The notes under the pieces were generated by a model. That model made no database searches. It had not been told where the DNA came from and was given only the letters and a program-made list of their open reading frames with translations. From the NCBI GenBank assembly GCA_023664705.1, contig JAMPFE010000006.1, forward strand, positions 70,699 to 134,698: 64,000 nucleotides of DNA. The letters run 5' to 3'. This DNA is from Lachnospiraceae bacterium (lineage in GTDB: Bacteria; Bacillota; Clostridia; Oscillospirales; Ruminococcaceae). Position numbers and translations under genes: made by a program. Shown piece by piece: positions 9,413 through 19,100 of the stretch. Every line of letters starts with the position of its first letter. The stretch's first letter is position 1.

Positions 9413-10771
9413 TTACTGATAGCTGTAGTTGAACGGATCGACGTAAGAGCCGTTTACGCGGACCTCAAAGTGCAGATGCGCGCCCGTCGACCAGCCCGTC
9501 GAGCCGACATAGCCCAGCACGTCGCCTATCTCCACGTGCTGACCCTCGTAGACGATGATGTCCTCCGCGTGAGCGTACAGCGTTGCGAGGTCGCCGCCGT
9601 GGCTTACGATGACGTAGTTTCCGTAGCCGCCGCCGCAGCCGCAGCTCCAGCTCTTGCCGTAGTTGTGACCGCAGTAGTTGACGACGGAAATTACCGTGCC
9701 CGACTGCGCCGCGTAGATATTCGAGCCCGCGATGCCGCCGCCGCTGATGTCGATGCCCTTATGGTTGCCGTTGCGCCAAGAATCGTAGCCGAAATAGGTG
9801 GTTATGCTCTGATACTTAGAATCCAGCGGCCACCTGAAGCCGTCGCCGTATTCTATCTCGTCGCCGTTGTTCGCCTGAGCCTGACGGATAAGCTCCTCTA
9901 TCTCCTCGTTGAGCTGCTCAAGCGCCGCATTGCCCGCCGCCATATCTATGTACAGCCCGTCGATGCGGCTCTGCATCGCCTCGTTGTCGATAGACAGCCC
10001 GTAGAGGTAATCCTGCCTTTCGGCGGCATAATCCTCAAGGTCAGCCTTTTCAGCCTCGAGAGCCGTCTTTTCAGCCTCGAGAGCCGCCTGCTGCCTGCCG
10101 AGCTCCGCCTTGTCCTCCTCAAGCCTGTCGATATCGCTGTTGAGCTCCTCGATAAGGCGCTCCTGCTCCTTTATGGAGTCCATGAGCCGCTTCATAAATT
10201 CCATATTCTGCCCGCCGATGTTTTTCACGACGTCGGAATACATAAAGAAATCGTACCAGTCGTTGGAGCCGTTCAAAATCGGGATAGTACCCGAGGTATC
10301 GTTTATGTAAAGCGCCCTCGCGAGCTTCGCGAACTTTTTGAGGTTCTGCTTGTTCTGCTCGCGGAGATCCGCTATCTCGCCCTGCTTCCTTTCAATTTCG
10401 AGCTCCTTGTCGGCAATGTTTTCCTCCACGACCTTTATCTCGCGCTGCTTTTCCTCGATTGCCTCAATCTTAGCCGCGACAAGCTCGCTGTAGGTCGCTA
10501 TCTCAGCGGTAACGCCGTCTATCTGCTCGGAAACGAGGTTCATAGCGTCCTCGTTCTCGGCGATGTCGCCCTCGAGATTGTTTATCTGTTCCTCGCGCTG
10601 TTGATTTTCAGCCTGTATCTGCTTTGCCCGCTCCTGAAGATCCTCAATGGAATCGCTTCCGCTCGCCCTTACGGGAGCGCCGTCCGCCAACAGGGAAACG
10701 GCAAGCGCCGCCGCGGCAAGTACCGCGCAGACCCTCGTCAAAGCCCCGCCCTTTATTTTTTTTATCCCCAT
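9413..10771 (-). CDS. Secreted coiled-coil M23 peptidoglycan hydrolase (EnvC/NlpD-like)
   Basis: 452 residues. The signal peptide covers about residues 1-37 (hydrophobic core VCAVLAAAALAVSLLA). A long Glu/Lys/Gln-rich coiled coil spans about residues 40-300. The C-terminal M23 domain (about 330-450) carries the zinc ligands in HKGIDISGGG and HLHFEVRVNG, so it is probably an active endopeptidase. The ATG at 10771 is chosen over an in-frame codon 12 codons upstream because GGAGAGGGATC precedes it and the signal peptide then starts correctly. Such proteins hydrolyse septal cross-links or regulate amidases; which one applies here is not visible. Confidence 0.93.
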   Translation of the reverse strand: MGIKKIKGGALTRVCAVLAAAALAVSLLADGAPVRASGSDSIEDLQERAKQIQAENQQREEQINNLEGDIAENEDAMNLVSEQIDGVTAEIATYSELVAAKIEAIEEKQREIKVVEENIADKELEIERKQGEIADLREQNKQNLKKFAKLARALYINDTSGTIPILNGSNDWYDFFMYSDVVKNIGGQNMEFMKRLMDSIKEQERLIEELNSDIDRLEEDKAELGRQQAALEAEKTALEAEKADLEDYAAERQDYLYGLSIDNEAMQSRIDGLYIDMAAGNAALEQLNEEIEELIRQAQANNGDEIEYGDGFRWPLDSKYQSITTYFGYDSWRNGNHKGIDISGGGIAGSNIYAAQSGTVISVVNYCGHNYGKSWSCGCGGGYGNYVIVSHGGDLATLYAHAEDIIVYEGQHVEIGDVLGYVGSTGWSTGAHLHFEVRVNGSYVDPFNYSYQ

Positions 10772-10848
10772 GATCCCTCTCCGTTCATTTAACGCAAGAC
10801 GCCGCAAAATCCCCCTGCGGGCGCCCGCAAAACTTCTTATACACTATT

Positions 10849-10877
10849 ATTATACCTCTTTCGACAATGCTTGTCAA
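10849..10877 (-). promoter_or_regulatory. Consensus promoter of the M23 hydrolase
   Basis: Minus strand: TTGACA (10872-10877), 17 bases, TATAAT (10849-10854). The -35 lies inside a short inverted repeat (TTGACAAGCATTGTCGAA). Confidence 0.82.
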
Positions 10878-10944
10878 GGGGGGCACTCTGAAAATTATAT
10901 GAAAACGGAGAACAGAAAATGCGCACAAATACCGCTTTTGCGAA

Positions 10945-11442
10945 TTAAAAGTCCGTCTGCTCATCGACGGTTCCGTCCATGTACTCGATAACGGCTTTGT
11001 CGATAGTGACCTTTGTGATGGAATGATTGTAAAACATTTTTCCGAAATACTGTTCGACCGGCGAATACTCTCCCGGGTTCAGCGGACCCGTAAATTTTCC
11101 GACCGCTTCAAACGAATTTCTCACCGTACACGGAACCTTGTCATCGACAGCGTTGTAGGCGCTGAAAGTAAAGGTCACATATTTTATGACCTTGTTTCTT
11201 CTATTTTTGAAACCTACCCTGATATCCACGCCGCCCGCATGATCCACGCCCGAAACCATTTCCTCATATGCGCCCAAAGAATTAGCGCGTATCTGCATAT
11301 GCCCGCAGCTCAGCCCTCTAATGCGCAGCGGCGGAGCGTTTTCGTCGATTTTACGATCTTCTTTTCGCATAAACATAACCAGCAAAACCCCCAGAACAGT
11401 ACCAATAACAGTACTAATAATAAGGATGAGACCAATTGACAC
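10945..11442 (-). CDS. Membrane-anchored protein of unknown function
   Basis: 165 residues. One N-terminal transmembrane helix (IGLILIISTVIGTVLGVLLVMFM, residues 3-25) is followed by a basic MRKEDRK stop-transfer and a beta-rich domain. The segment VGFKNRRNKVIKYVTFTFSAYNAVDDKV resembles the immunoglobulin-like fold of FxLYD-type and other small surface domains, which describe how a residue is displayed next to a nucleus of beta strands; no family can be named securely. Preceded by its own consensus promoter and GGGGAGGAATAAGGTG. Divergent from the XRE gene at 11596, which may control it. Confidence 0.75.
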   Translation of the reverse strand: MSIGLILIISTVIGTVLGVLLVMFMRKEDRKIDENAPPLRIRGLSCGHMQIRANSLGAYEEMVSGVDHAGGVDIRVGFKNRRNKVIKYVTFTFSAYNAVDDKVPCTVRNSFEAVGKFTGPLNPGEYSPVEQYFGKMFYNHSITKVTIDKAVIEYMDGTVDEQTDF

Positions 11443-11490
11443 CTTATTCCTCCCCTTTCCGTGGCAGTACTAAATCAGTAATCTGTAAAT

Positions 11491-11519
11491 ATTATAATAC
11501 GAGTTTTGAGTTTTGTCAA
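11491..11519 (-). promoter_or_regulatory. Consensus promoter of the 10945-11442 gene
   Basis: Minus strand: TTGACA (11514-11519), 17 bases, TATAAT (11491-11496), 49 bases before the start codon. Confidence 0.82.
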
Positions 11520-11595
11520 TATGTTTTTCCGATATTCAGAAATTTTTGTCACATAAATACTCATTCCTCGTTTAAAATTACAACGAGGTGATATT

Positions 11596-11913
11596 ATGGA
11601 TTTCGGAAAAAAATTGAAATATATTCTGGAGTTTGAGGACATAAAGCAAAAGGATTTTGCCAATGTGCTTCATTTATCCCCGTCGACCCTGAACGGATAT
11701 CTCAACTACGGGCGGCAGCCCGACTTTGAGATTGTCAAACGTATGGCGGCGGTTCTCAGGGTTTCCACCGATTATCTGCTCGACTACAACAGCAAGGAGA
11801 ACGAGCCGCCCATATCAATGAGGGAGCTTGCGCACCTGACTAACCTCCGCGCACTTGACAAGGATGACCGGGAAATTATTTACAAATTGACGGAAAAAAT
11901 CGCGAAAAAATAG
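11596..11913 (+). CDS. XRE-family transcriptional regulator
   Basis: 105 residues. HTH domain at about residues 6-60 (LKYILEFEDIKQKDFANVLHLSPSTLNGYLNYGRQPDFEIVKRMAAVL), followed by a short helical tail typical of phage-repressor-like stand-alone regulators (DREIIYKLTEKIAKK). ATG preceded by CGAGGTGATATT. It diverges from the anchored protein at 11442, and their 150-base intergenic region is a likely operator site (inference). Confidence 0.88.
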   Translation: MDFGKKLKYILEFEDIKQKDFANVLHLSPSTLNGYLNYGRQPDFEIVKRMAAVLRVSTDYLLDYNSKENEPPISMRELAHLTNLRALDKDDREIIYKLTEKIAKK

Positions 11914-12183
11914 CTTCCTTTTATTGACAGAATGTTCCACATTATGGTAAACCGCATTACAGAGCCGCAATCGGCAGCTTTTCAATTTGTGCATTTTGCA
12001 CAATGATATTTTTACGGCAAAACATTTCTTTTAGACCTCAAAAGTGCAGTAAAAAAATTTCCGTGTTGCAGCGTCATTTGCGGATAAATGCCGTTTTTTG
12101 TTGATAATTCATAAATTTCCGCGAAAATATCATAAAAAATCTACAAAATTCCGCAATCGCCTTGAAAAATATAAAAAAATTTC

Positions 12184-12212
12184 TTGCAAAATCGCCCGCG
12201 CTATTGTATAAT
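12184..12212 (+). promoter_or_regulatory. Promoter of gdhA
   Basis: TTGCAA (12184-12189), 17 bases, TATAAT (12207-12212). It lies in a 353-base AT-rich stretch (11914-12266) with no other gene; nothing else recognisable is seen there. Confidence 0.75.
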
Positions 12213-12266
12213 AATAGTGTAGGTAATTTTTTGCTTATGAAATTTTTTTGAGGAGGATTTTTAACA

Positions 12267-13619
12267 ATGGCGTTAAAAAATCAGTATCTGGCAGACCTGC
12301 TGGAAACAGTTAAGAAAAGAAACCCCGGCGAGCCCGAGTTCATTCAGGCTGTGACCGAGGTGTTTGAGACGCTCCAGCCCGTCGTTGAAAAGCGCCCCGA
12401 CCTCGTTGAGGCAGGCGTTTTCGAGCGCATCGTCGAACCCGAGAGACAGATAATTTTCCGCGTTCCGTGGGTGGACGACAAGGGCAAGGTGCAAGTGAAC
12501 CGCGGCTTCCGTATTCAGTTCAACTCCGCGATTGGTCCGTACAAGGGCGGCTTAAGACTGCACCCCTCCGTTTATATGGGAATTATAAAGTTCCTCGGCT
12601 TCGAGCAGATCTTCAAGAACTCGCTCACCACGCTGCCGATGGGCGGCGCTAAGGGCGGCTCGGACTTCGACCCCAAGGGCAAGAGCGACGGCGAGGTCAT
12701 GCGCTTCTGCCAGAGCTTCATGACGGAGCTTTGCAGGCACATCGGTCCCGACTGCGACGTTCCCGCGGGCGACATCGGAACGGGCGGCCGCGAAATCGGC
12801 TATATGTTCGGGCAGTACAAGCGCATCCGCAACGAGTTCACGGGCGTGCTTACGGGCAAGGGCTTGACCTACGGCGGCTCCCTTGCGAGAACCGAGGCGA
12901 CGGGCTTCGGTCTGTGCTACTTCACAGACGAAATGCTCAAAGCCAACGGCAAGAGCTTTAACGGGCAGACGGTCGTTATCTCGGGCTCGGGCAACGTCGC
13001 TATCTACGCGACCAAGAAGGCGACCGAGCTCGGCGGAAAGGTCGTTGCGCTGTCCGACTCCAACGGATACATTCACGACCCCGACGGCATCGAGCTTGAC
13101 CTTGTAAAGCAAATCAAGGAGGTCGAGCGCGGACGCATCAAGGAATACGTTTCCAGAACCTCGCACAAGAACGCGACCTACACAGACGGCTGCAAGGGCA
13201 TCTGGACGATAAAGTGCGACATCGCTCTCCCGTGCGCGACGCAGAACGAGATCGACAAGGAAAGCGCGGAGGCTCTCGCGAAGAACGGCTGCTACGCCGT
13301 TGCGGAGGGCGCGAATATGCCGTCCACGCCCGAGGCTATCGAGGTTTATTTCGCGAACAAAATGCTCTACGGCCCCGCAAAGGCTGCGAACGCGGGCGGC
13401 GTTGCGACCTCGGGTCTCGAGATGAGCCAGAACTCCATGCGCTACAGCTGGACGTTCGAGGAGGTCGACGAAAAGCTCCACAACATCATGATAGAGATAT
13501 TCAAGCAGTGCGACAACGCCTCCAAGGAATACGGCATGCCCGGGAACTACATGGCGGGCGCGAACATCGCGGGCTTCCTGAAGGTTGCCGAGGCGATGAA
13601 GGCGCAGGGGGTTGTATAG
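12267..13619 (+). CDS. gdhA: NADP-dependent glutamate dehydrogenase
   Basis: Assimilates ammonia by reductive amination of 2-oxoglutarate. 450 residues, the hexameric small GDH class. The catalytic lysine lies in LPMGGAKGGSDFDPKGKS (about residues 120-137), with KGGLRLHPSV at 94-103. The Rossmann fold begins at VVISGSGNVAIYATKKA (about 237). GAGGAGGATTTTTAACA precedes the ATG. It is monocistronic with its own promoter and terminator. Codon use is strongly biased, as expected for a highly expressed enzyme. Confidence 0.97.
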   Translation: MALKNQYLADLLETVKKRNPGEPEFIQAVTEVFETLQPVVEKRPDLVEAGVFERIVEPERQIIFRVPWVDDKGKVQVNRGFRIQFNSAIGPYKGGLRLHPSVYMGIIKFLGFEQIFKNSLTTLPMGGAKGGSDFDPKGKSDGEVMRFCQSFMTELCRHIGPDCDVPAGDIGTGGREIGYMFGQYKRIRNEFTGVLTGKGLTYGGSLARTEATGFGLCYFTDEMLKANGKSFNGQTVVISGSGNVAIYATKKATELGGKVVALSDSNGYIHDPDGIELDLVKQIKEVERGRIKEYVSRTSHKNATYTDGCKGIWTIKCDIALPCATQNEIDKESAEALAKNGCYAVAEGANMPSTPEAIEVYFANKMLYGPAKAANAGGVATSGLEMSQNSMRYSWTFEEVDEKLHNIMIEIFKQCDNASKEYGMPGNYMAGANIAGFLKVAEAMKAQGVV

Positions 13620-13650
13620 TCGTTAGTTTTTAGCGATTAGTGGTTAGTTA

Positions 13651-13680
13651 AAGCGGAGAGGGGAACCTCTCCGCTTTTTT
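13651..13680 (+). terminator. Rho-independent terminator of gdhA
   Basis: 11-bp perfect stem AAGCGGAGAGG / CCTCTCCGCTT with a GGAA tetraloop, followed by TTTT. Confidence 0.9.
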
Positions 13681-13702
13681 GTTGCCCTATTTTTAACGCA
13701 AA

Positions 13703-13728
13703 AAACCCACCGCTTTCGCGGTGGGTTT
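13703..13728 (-). terminator. Rho-independent terminator of the surface-protein gene
   Basis: 11-bp stem AAACCCACCGC / GCGGTGGGTTT with a four-base loop. On the minus strand it is followed by a T-run, 40 bases after the stop codon of the 13768-15681 gene. Confidence 0.88.
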
Positions 13729-13767
13729 AAATCATTCGTTAAAACGATTTGCTTGCTTTGTCGGCAA

Positions 13768-15681
13768 TTACTTTCTCTTCTTGGAGATTACAACTGCCGC
13801 CGCTGCTGCTGCCAGAACTACGGGAGCTACTGCAACCGCTACGCCAGTGCCGGGGTTAGAATCGTCGCCCTTGTTGGTGGTGCCGGAAGGAGTAGGATCC
13901 GAAGAAGTAGGATTGCTGGTAGGATCAGATACTACGCCGCCGTTGCTAGCTTCCTTGTTAGCCGCAAAGGTAATCTTTACGAGCTTAGCATTGTAGTTGT
14001 CCTTGTTTGCAACGTCCTTGCCGTCCTTGAACATAGAGTTACGATCAGCAGTGCCATAAACCTGATTGTTCGTATTCGCCTCAAGAGGGTCGCCACCAAA
14101 CGAACCTACACCCTGCTGCAGAACATAAAGGTTCTCATAGTTGAGGTTGAACTGCATAATGAACGAGTTGTAGAAGTTGGTGTTGCCGGCAGTCCAAGTC
14201 AAGCCCGCGGGGAATTCAAGCTGGAGCTCCTTAGCCGAAGGGCTGGTAGCCTTGTTGGTAAGCTGCAGAGGCAGATTTACAAGACCGGAAGCGCCTCTCC
14301 AGATGATGTAAGGATTAAATACGTCCTGCGGACGGATGTCTTTATCAAACTCGAAAGTAACAGTACCACCGTTGTTGAGGTTCTCAAGAACCTTGTTCTG
14401 CGCGGTGCCGAGACCAACGTAAACATTTACGTTGCTGGAAGTAATCGGACCACCGTTGGTTGACTGAGTAACGCCGGTTTTGAAGTAGTTCTGGTTAGTC
14501 TTAGTCTCGTCTACGGGATCCTTTATGTTCGTCGCAGCAACCTTGGTGAAATCGGTGATTGCCATATTGCCGACCTGCATGTTCGTTGCCCAAGGAAGCA
14601 CAGCGGTACCTTCAACAGCGAGGAAGTTCTTCATAATCGTGTCGCCGCTCTTATTCAGAAGCGCCTCAAGATCCAAATTCGTCCACGCGCTCGTCGAACC
14701 GCTAGCGCCGCTAACGTTCCAATTAAGTCCGGACGCCGTTGCAACCGCTTCCCATGCCTTCTTGGAAAGGTCAAGCGTAAAGCTCACCTCGATAGTGCAA
14801 TCCTCGGTCTTGATTTCCTCCAAAGTTTTGCTTGCGCTAAGACCAAGCGAAACCTGTGCCGCCTGAGGACCCGTAACTTTATAATTAACTGCTGTGCCGT
14901 CAGGATCCTTCAAGGTATCCTTGTTAATATTGCCAAAGTTCGCTGTAGCGCTGCCCTTTCTCTCCCTATCCGGAGCAGTAACAGGCAAACCGCCGGACAA
15001 ACTTACATCTTCACCCTTGCCGACAACGTTAACCTTCAAGGTAACATTGTTCATTTTAATGTCATCAATCAAGTTCTTTGTCGTTGTACCCTCGGTCCAC
15101 GTAATATTATTCTTAACCGCGAGACCCAAAGCCAAATTATTGTAGGGGTTAACGGAATCGTTCTCCGAACCGAACGCCAAGATCGTTTTCTCGTTTTGAG
15201 CAACTACATTAGAGCCGCTTGTTACCCACTTAACAAGAGCAAGACCGTTGGTTATACCAGCATCAACCGCTATAATATCCTTCGGAGTAGTTGTCTTGCT
15301 GGTAGCTGCGGTAATACCTCCATTATCTAGCCACGAATACTGACCTGCTGCCTGCGACCCAGCCGTATCTTGAATGGTTCCTATGTTCAACGAGGTCGCG
15401 TCGTACTTCAACGCAGGAACCCTAGCAGTGGTGTTCAAATCGGCGTTGTCTACATCGGGAGCCAAAAGATTTGCAAGAGCAGTGCTGGTCAAACCGCTGA
15501 TCGTCGCGGTAATATCTGCGCTGTATCTGCCCTCGGTCGTGGTTGTATAAGTACCGGGAACAAGCACGAGCTTAGTGTCGCTCGACGCGGTTGCGGTCGC
15601 ATCGTCTGCCATAGCTGCGGAAGCCATAGCGGTCAATGCAAGAACGCCGGCAGTAGAAGCTGCCAAAATTTTCTTTAACAT
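13768..15681 (-). CDS. Secreted surface protein with sortase-like C-terminal anchor
   Basis: 637 residues. Signal peptide at residues 1-25 (AGVLALTAMASAAMA, cleavage before DDATA). A long Asn/Thr/Ser-rich beta-type exported region with no catalytic motif follows. The C-terminal sorting signal is SNPGTGVAVAVAPVVLAAAAAAVVISKKRK: an NPGTG pentapeptide, a hydrophobic helix and a KKRK tail. A Ser/Pro/Thr linker (DPTSNPTSSDPTPSG) precedes it. No sequence family is recognised. Strong ribosome site (GGAGGAAATTTAGA), consensus promoter and long leader suggest an abundant envelope component. Cohesin- or dockerin-like and S-layer roles are possible but not shown. Confidence 0.88.
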   Translation of the reverse strand: MLKKILAASTAGVLALTAMASAAMADDATATASSDTKLVLVPGTYTTTTEGRYSADITATISGLTSTALANLLAPDVDNADLNTTARVPALKYDATSLNIGTIQDTAGSQAAGQYSWLDNGGITAATSKTTTPKDIIAVDAGITNGLALVKWVTSGSNVVAQNEKTILAFGSENDSVNPYNNLALGLAVKNNITWTEGTTTKNLIDDIKMNNVTLKVNVVGKGEDVSLSGGLPVTAPDRERKGSATANFGNINKDTLKDPDGTAVNYKVTGPQAAQVSLGLSASKTLEEIKTEDCTIEVSFTLDLSKKAWEAVATASGLNWNVSGASGSTSAWTNLDLEALLNKSGDTIMKNFLAVEGTAVLPWATNMQVGNMAITDFTKVAATNIKDPVDETKTNQNYFKTGVTQSTNGGPITSSNVNVYVGLGTAQNKVLENLNNGGTVTFEFDKDIRPQDVFNPYIIWRGASGLVNLPLQLTNKATSPSAKELQLEFPAGLTWTAGNTNFYNSFIMQFNLNYENLYVLQQGVGSFGGDPLEANTNNQVYGTADRNSMFKDGKDVANKDNYNAKLVKITFAANKEASNGGVVSDPTSNPTSSDPTPSGTTNKGDDSNPGTGVAVAVAPVVLAAAAAAVVISKKRK

Positions 15682-15845
15682 TCTAAATTTCCTCCAATGT
15701 TCAAAATTTACTACTCGTTTAACCCAAGCCCTTTATCCGCAGAAAGACTTTCTCCGCGCGACCGCCAACGAGTTTAAGCCGCCGCCGCTTTGAAGCCCCC
15801 CCTTTGCTCTGCAAAACCGGGACTTTGTTCAGACCTTTTCGGTCT
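15682..15845 (-). promoter_or_regulatory. Long 5' untranslated leader of the surface-protein gene
   Basis: About 165 bases between the predicted transcript start and the ATG. A 6-bp hairpin CAGACC / GGTCTG (15830-15846) lies at the very 5' end, a position where stems often protect mRNAs. The rest is GC-rich and purine-poor, with no open frame of note. Confidence 0.5.
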
Positions 15846-15851
15846 GTAATC

Positions 15852-15880
15852 ATTATATCTCAAACAAATAATTTTGTCAA
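15852..15880 (-). promoter_or_regulatory. Consensus promoter of the surface-protein gene
   Basis: Minus strand: TTGACA (15875-15880), 17 bases, TATAAT (15852-15857). Confidence 0.82.
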
Positions 15881-16111
15881 GTGTCTTTTTAAAAAAATTC
15901 GGCGCTTCGGGCGTTTTCGGGCATTTTTCGGGGCAATTTTAAGGCTTTTTCGGGGCAAAAACGGTCGAGTTTCACCACACCTTTTACAAACTTTTTAACA
16001 AATTTTTATTTTTATTAGTGAATATTTAACAAATTTTCAACATTTTAAAAAATTTACCACATAATTTATTCAACAACGCCCTGTTTTTTGTGCATTTCTT
16101 CTTAAATTCTA

Positions 16112-16140
16112 TTGACATATTTTTTTCAACGTGCTATAAT
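16112..16140 (+). promoter_or_regulatory. Consensus extended promoter of the hybrid kinase gene
   Basis: TTGACA (16112-16117), 17 bases, TGC-TATAAT (-10 at 16135-16140): full -35, full -10 and an extended TGn. Together with the divergent promoter at 15852-15880 it accounts for the 508-base stretch before the kinase gene. Confidence 0.88.
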
Positions 16141-16189
16141 TAAAGTAGAAAACAATGCGTTACCTTATTATAATAGAGAGGTCATTTTT

Positions 16190-19100
16190 ATGTATCACTG
16201 CAATGTGCGTTTTTATTTTATCGGCAGCCGCCGGGAGGTTTTCGACGTTATAAGGGCGTTTGAGCCCCCCGAGAAGTTTGAATACGACTTTTACGAAAGC
16301 GAGGCTCCCGAGCCCGAGCGGATAAAAACCGCGGACGTAATCGTAACGGATATCGCGGATTTCGACGTTTTCGTCAACGTCAAGAAGAACGTCGAGTTTA
16401 TCCTCCTCGTAAACGGCGGCGCGGAGCTGTACGCGGGGCTGCCCGATTACGTCGACGACGTGTGGGAGCTCCCGATGTCCCCCGAGGAGATAAAGTTCCG
16501 TTTCGCGCGCTGCCAGCGGAAATACGTCTACGAGGTGGAGTGCTGGCAGACGCGGCAGTTTCTCAACGCCACCATTGACAACATACCGAGCCTTGTGTGG
16601 TTCAAGACAAAGGACGGCGTTCATACCAAGGTCAACAAAAGCTTCTGCGAGACCGTCGGCAAAACCAAGCAGCAGGTCGAGGGACAGCGCCACGCCTACA
16701 TCTGGGACGTCGAGGAGGACGACCCCGCCTGCATCGAATCCGAGCGCATCGTCATGGAGACGGGCAAGACCGCCGTCTCCGAGGAGCGTGTAAAATCGGG
16801 CGACGAATATAAGCTCCTCGAGACCTACAAATCGCCGCTTTACAACGTGGACGGCTCCGTTATGGGAACGGTCGGCGTCGCTATCGACATCACCAAGGAG
16901 CGCGCCTACGAGGAGGATCTTGTAAAAAAGAACGCGGCGCTCGAAAAGGTCTTCACCTCGATAGACTGCGGCGTGCTCTGCCATTCCCTCGACGGAAAGC
17001 GCATAATCAGCGCGAACGACGCGGCTCTGAAAATTCTCGGCTACAAATCCGTTGACGAGCTTTTGTCGGACGGCTTCAATATGGTCGCGATGTCAGTCCT
17101 CGACGAGGATAAGCCCATGCTCCGCGAGCGCATAAAAACGCTCAAAAACGAAAACGACAGCATAAGCGTGGAATACGGCGTAAAGCACGAAAACGGCGAT
17201 ATTCTGCACATTATGGGCAACGTCAAAATGCTCAAAGCCAACGGCGAGCTTTTCTACCAGCGCTTTTTGCTCGATGTCACCGAGCAGAAGGAGCGCGAGC
17301 GCGAAAACGAACGGCATCAGGCGGAGCTTATCCAAGCGCTCGGCTCCGATTATAACCTCATCTGCTTTTTCGACGTCGAAAGCGGCGAGGGGCAGACTCT
17401 GCGCACCCACGACTGCGAGCATCATGTGCTAAGCCGTATCTTCAGCGGCGACCTCGACCTCAAATTCAGCATGGAAAAATACATCGGCGAATGCGTCTAC
17501 TCCGAGGACCGGGAGCTGCTGAGAAGCTCTCTCTCAAAAGAGATGCTCGTCAAGGAGCTTTCCGTCAAGGAGACCTTCCACGTCAACTACCGCACCATGT
17601 GCAACGGCTCCCTGCGCTATTTCCAGATGAAGGCGGTCCGCGCGGGCGAGTGGTCGGACGAAAAGGGCGCCGTGCTCGGCTTCCGAAGCGTCGACGACGA
17701 GATACGCGCCGAAATGGAGAAAAAGGAGCTGCTCGAAAGCGCCCTTATGCAGGCAAACCGCGCCAACAAAGCAAAGAGCGTGTTCCTGTCGAATATGTCC
17801 CACGATATCCGCACCCCCATGAACGCGATAGTCGGTTTCACCTCGCTCGCTATCTCGCATATCGACCAGAAGGAGCGCGTCGAGGAGTACCTCAAGAAGA
17901 TATCGACCTCGGGCAGTCACCTGCTCAGCCTCATCAACGACGTCCTCGATATGAGCCGCATCGAAAGCGGCAAAATGCACCTCGAGGAAAAGCCGTGCAG
18001 CCTGCCCGAGATACTCCACGGTCTGCGCAGCATCCTGCAGGCGGATATCAACGCAAAGCAGCTCGAGCTGTCAATCGACACCATAAACGTATACAACGAG
18101 AATATCGTCTGCGATAAGCTGCGGCTCAACCAGGTGCTGTTAAATCTGCTCAGCAACGCCGTTAAGTACACGGGCGCGGGCGGAAAGATAACCGTGCGCA
18201 TCGCCGAGATAGCGGGCGCCCCCGAGGGCTCCGCAAACTACGAGTTCACGATAAAGGACACGGGCATCGGCATGAGCCCCGAGTTTGTCGAGCATATCTT
18301 CGAGCCGTTCGAACGCGAGCGCAATTCCACCATAAGCGGCATACAGGGCACGGGTCTCGGAATGGCGATAACGAAAAACATCGTAGATATGATGAACGGC
18401 ACTATCGAGGTAACGAGCGAGCAGAACGTCGGCACGGAGTGCAGAGTGTCGTTCATGTTCAAGCTGAACGAGGAAGCCAAGCAGCCCGAGGTCATCGCCG
18501 AGTTCAAGGATCAGCGCGCGCTCGTCATCGACGACGATTTCAACACCTGCGACAGCGTTTCGTATATGCTCCAGCAGCTCGGTCTGCGCGCCGAGTGGAC
18601 GCTTTCGGGCAAGGAGGCTGTTCTCAGAACGCGCCACGCCTGCTCTCGCGGCGATAATTACGGCGTCTACATCGTCGACTGCTTCCTGCCCGATATGAAC
18701 GGCATCGAGGTAGTCCGCCGCATACGCAAAGAAACGGACGACAACGTTCCCGTAATAGTGCTCACGGCATACGACTGGTCGGAATTCGAGGAAGAGGCTC
18801 GCGCGGCGGGCGTTTCGGCATTCTGCAGCAAGCCGCTGTTCCTGTCCGAGCTCAGGAAATGCCTCGGCGAGATAGTCAGCGCAAAGGCTTCGGAGGAGGA
18901 AAATCTCCCCGAAAAAACGCGCTCGGGAAGAATACTCCTCGCCGAAGACAACGAACTGAACCAGGAAATAGCCGTGGAGATACTCTCGGAGGGCGGTTTC
19001 GATGTAGAGGTCGCCGAAAACGGCAGCGTCGCCGTTGATATGCTCTCGCGCTCGAAGCCCGGCTATTACAAGCTGATACTTATGGACGTACAGATGCCCG

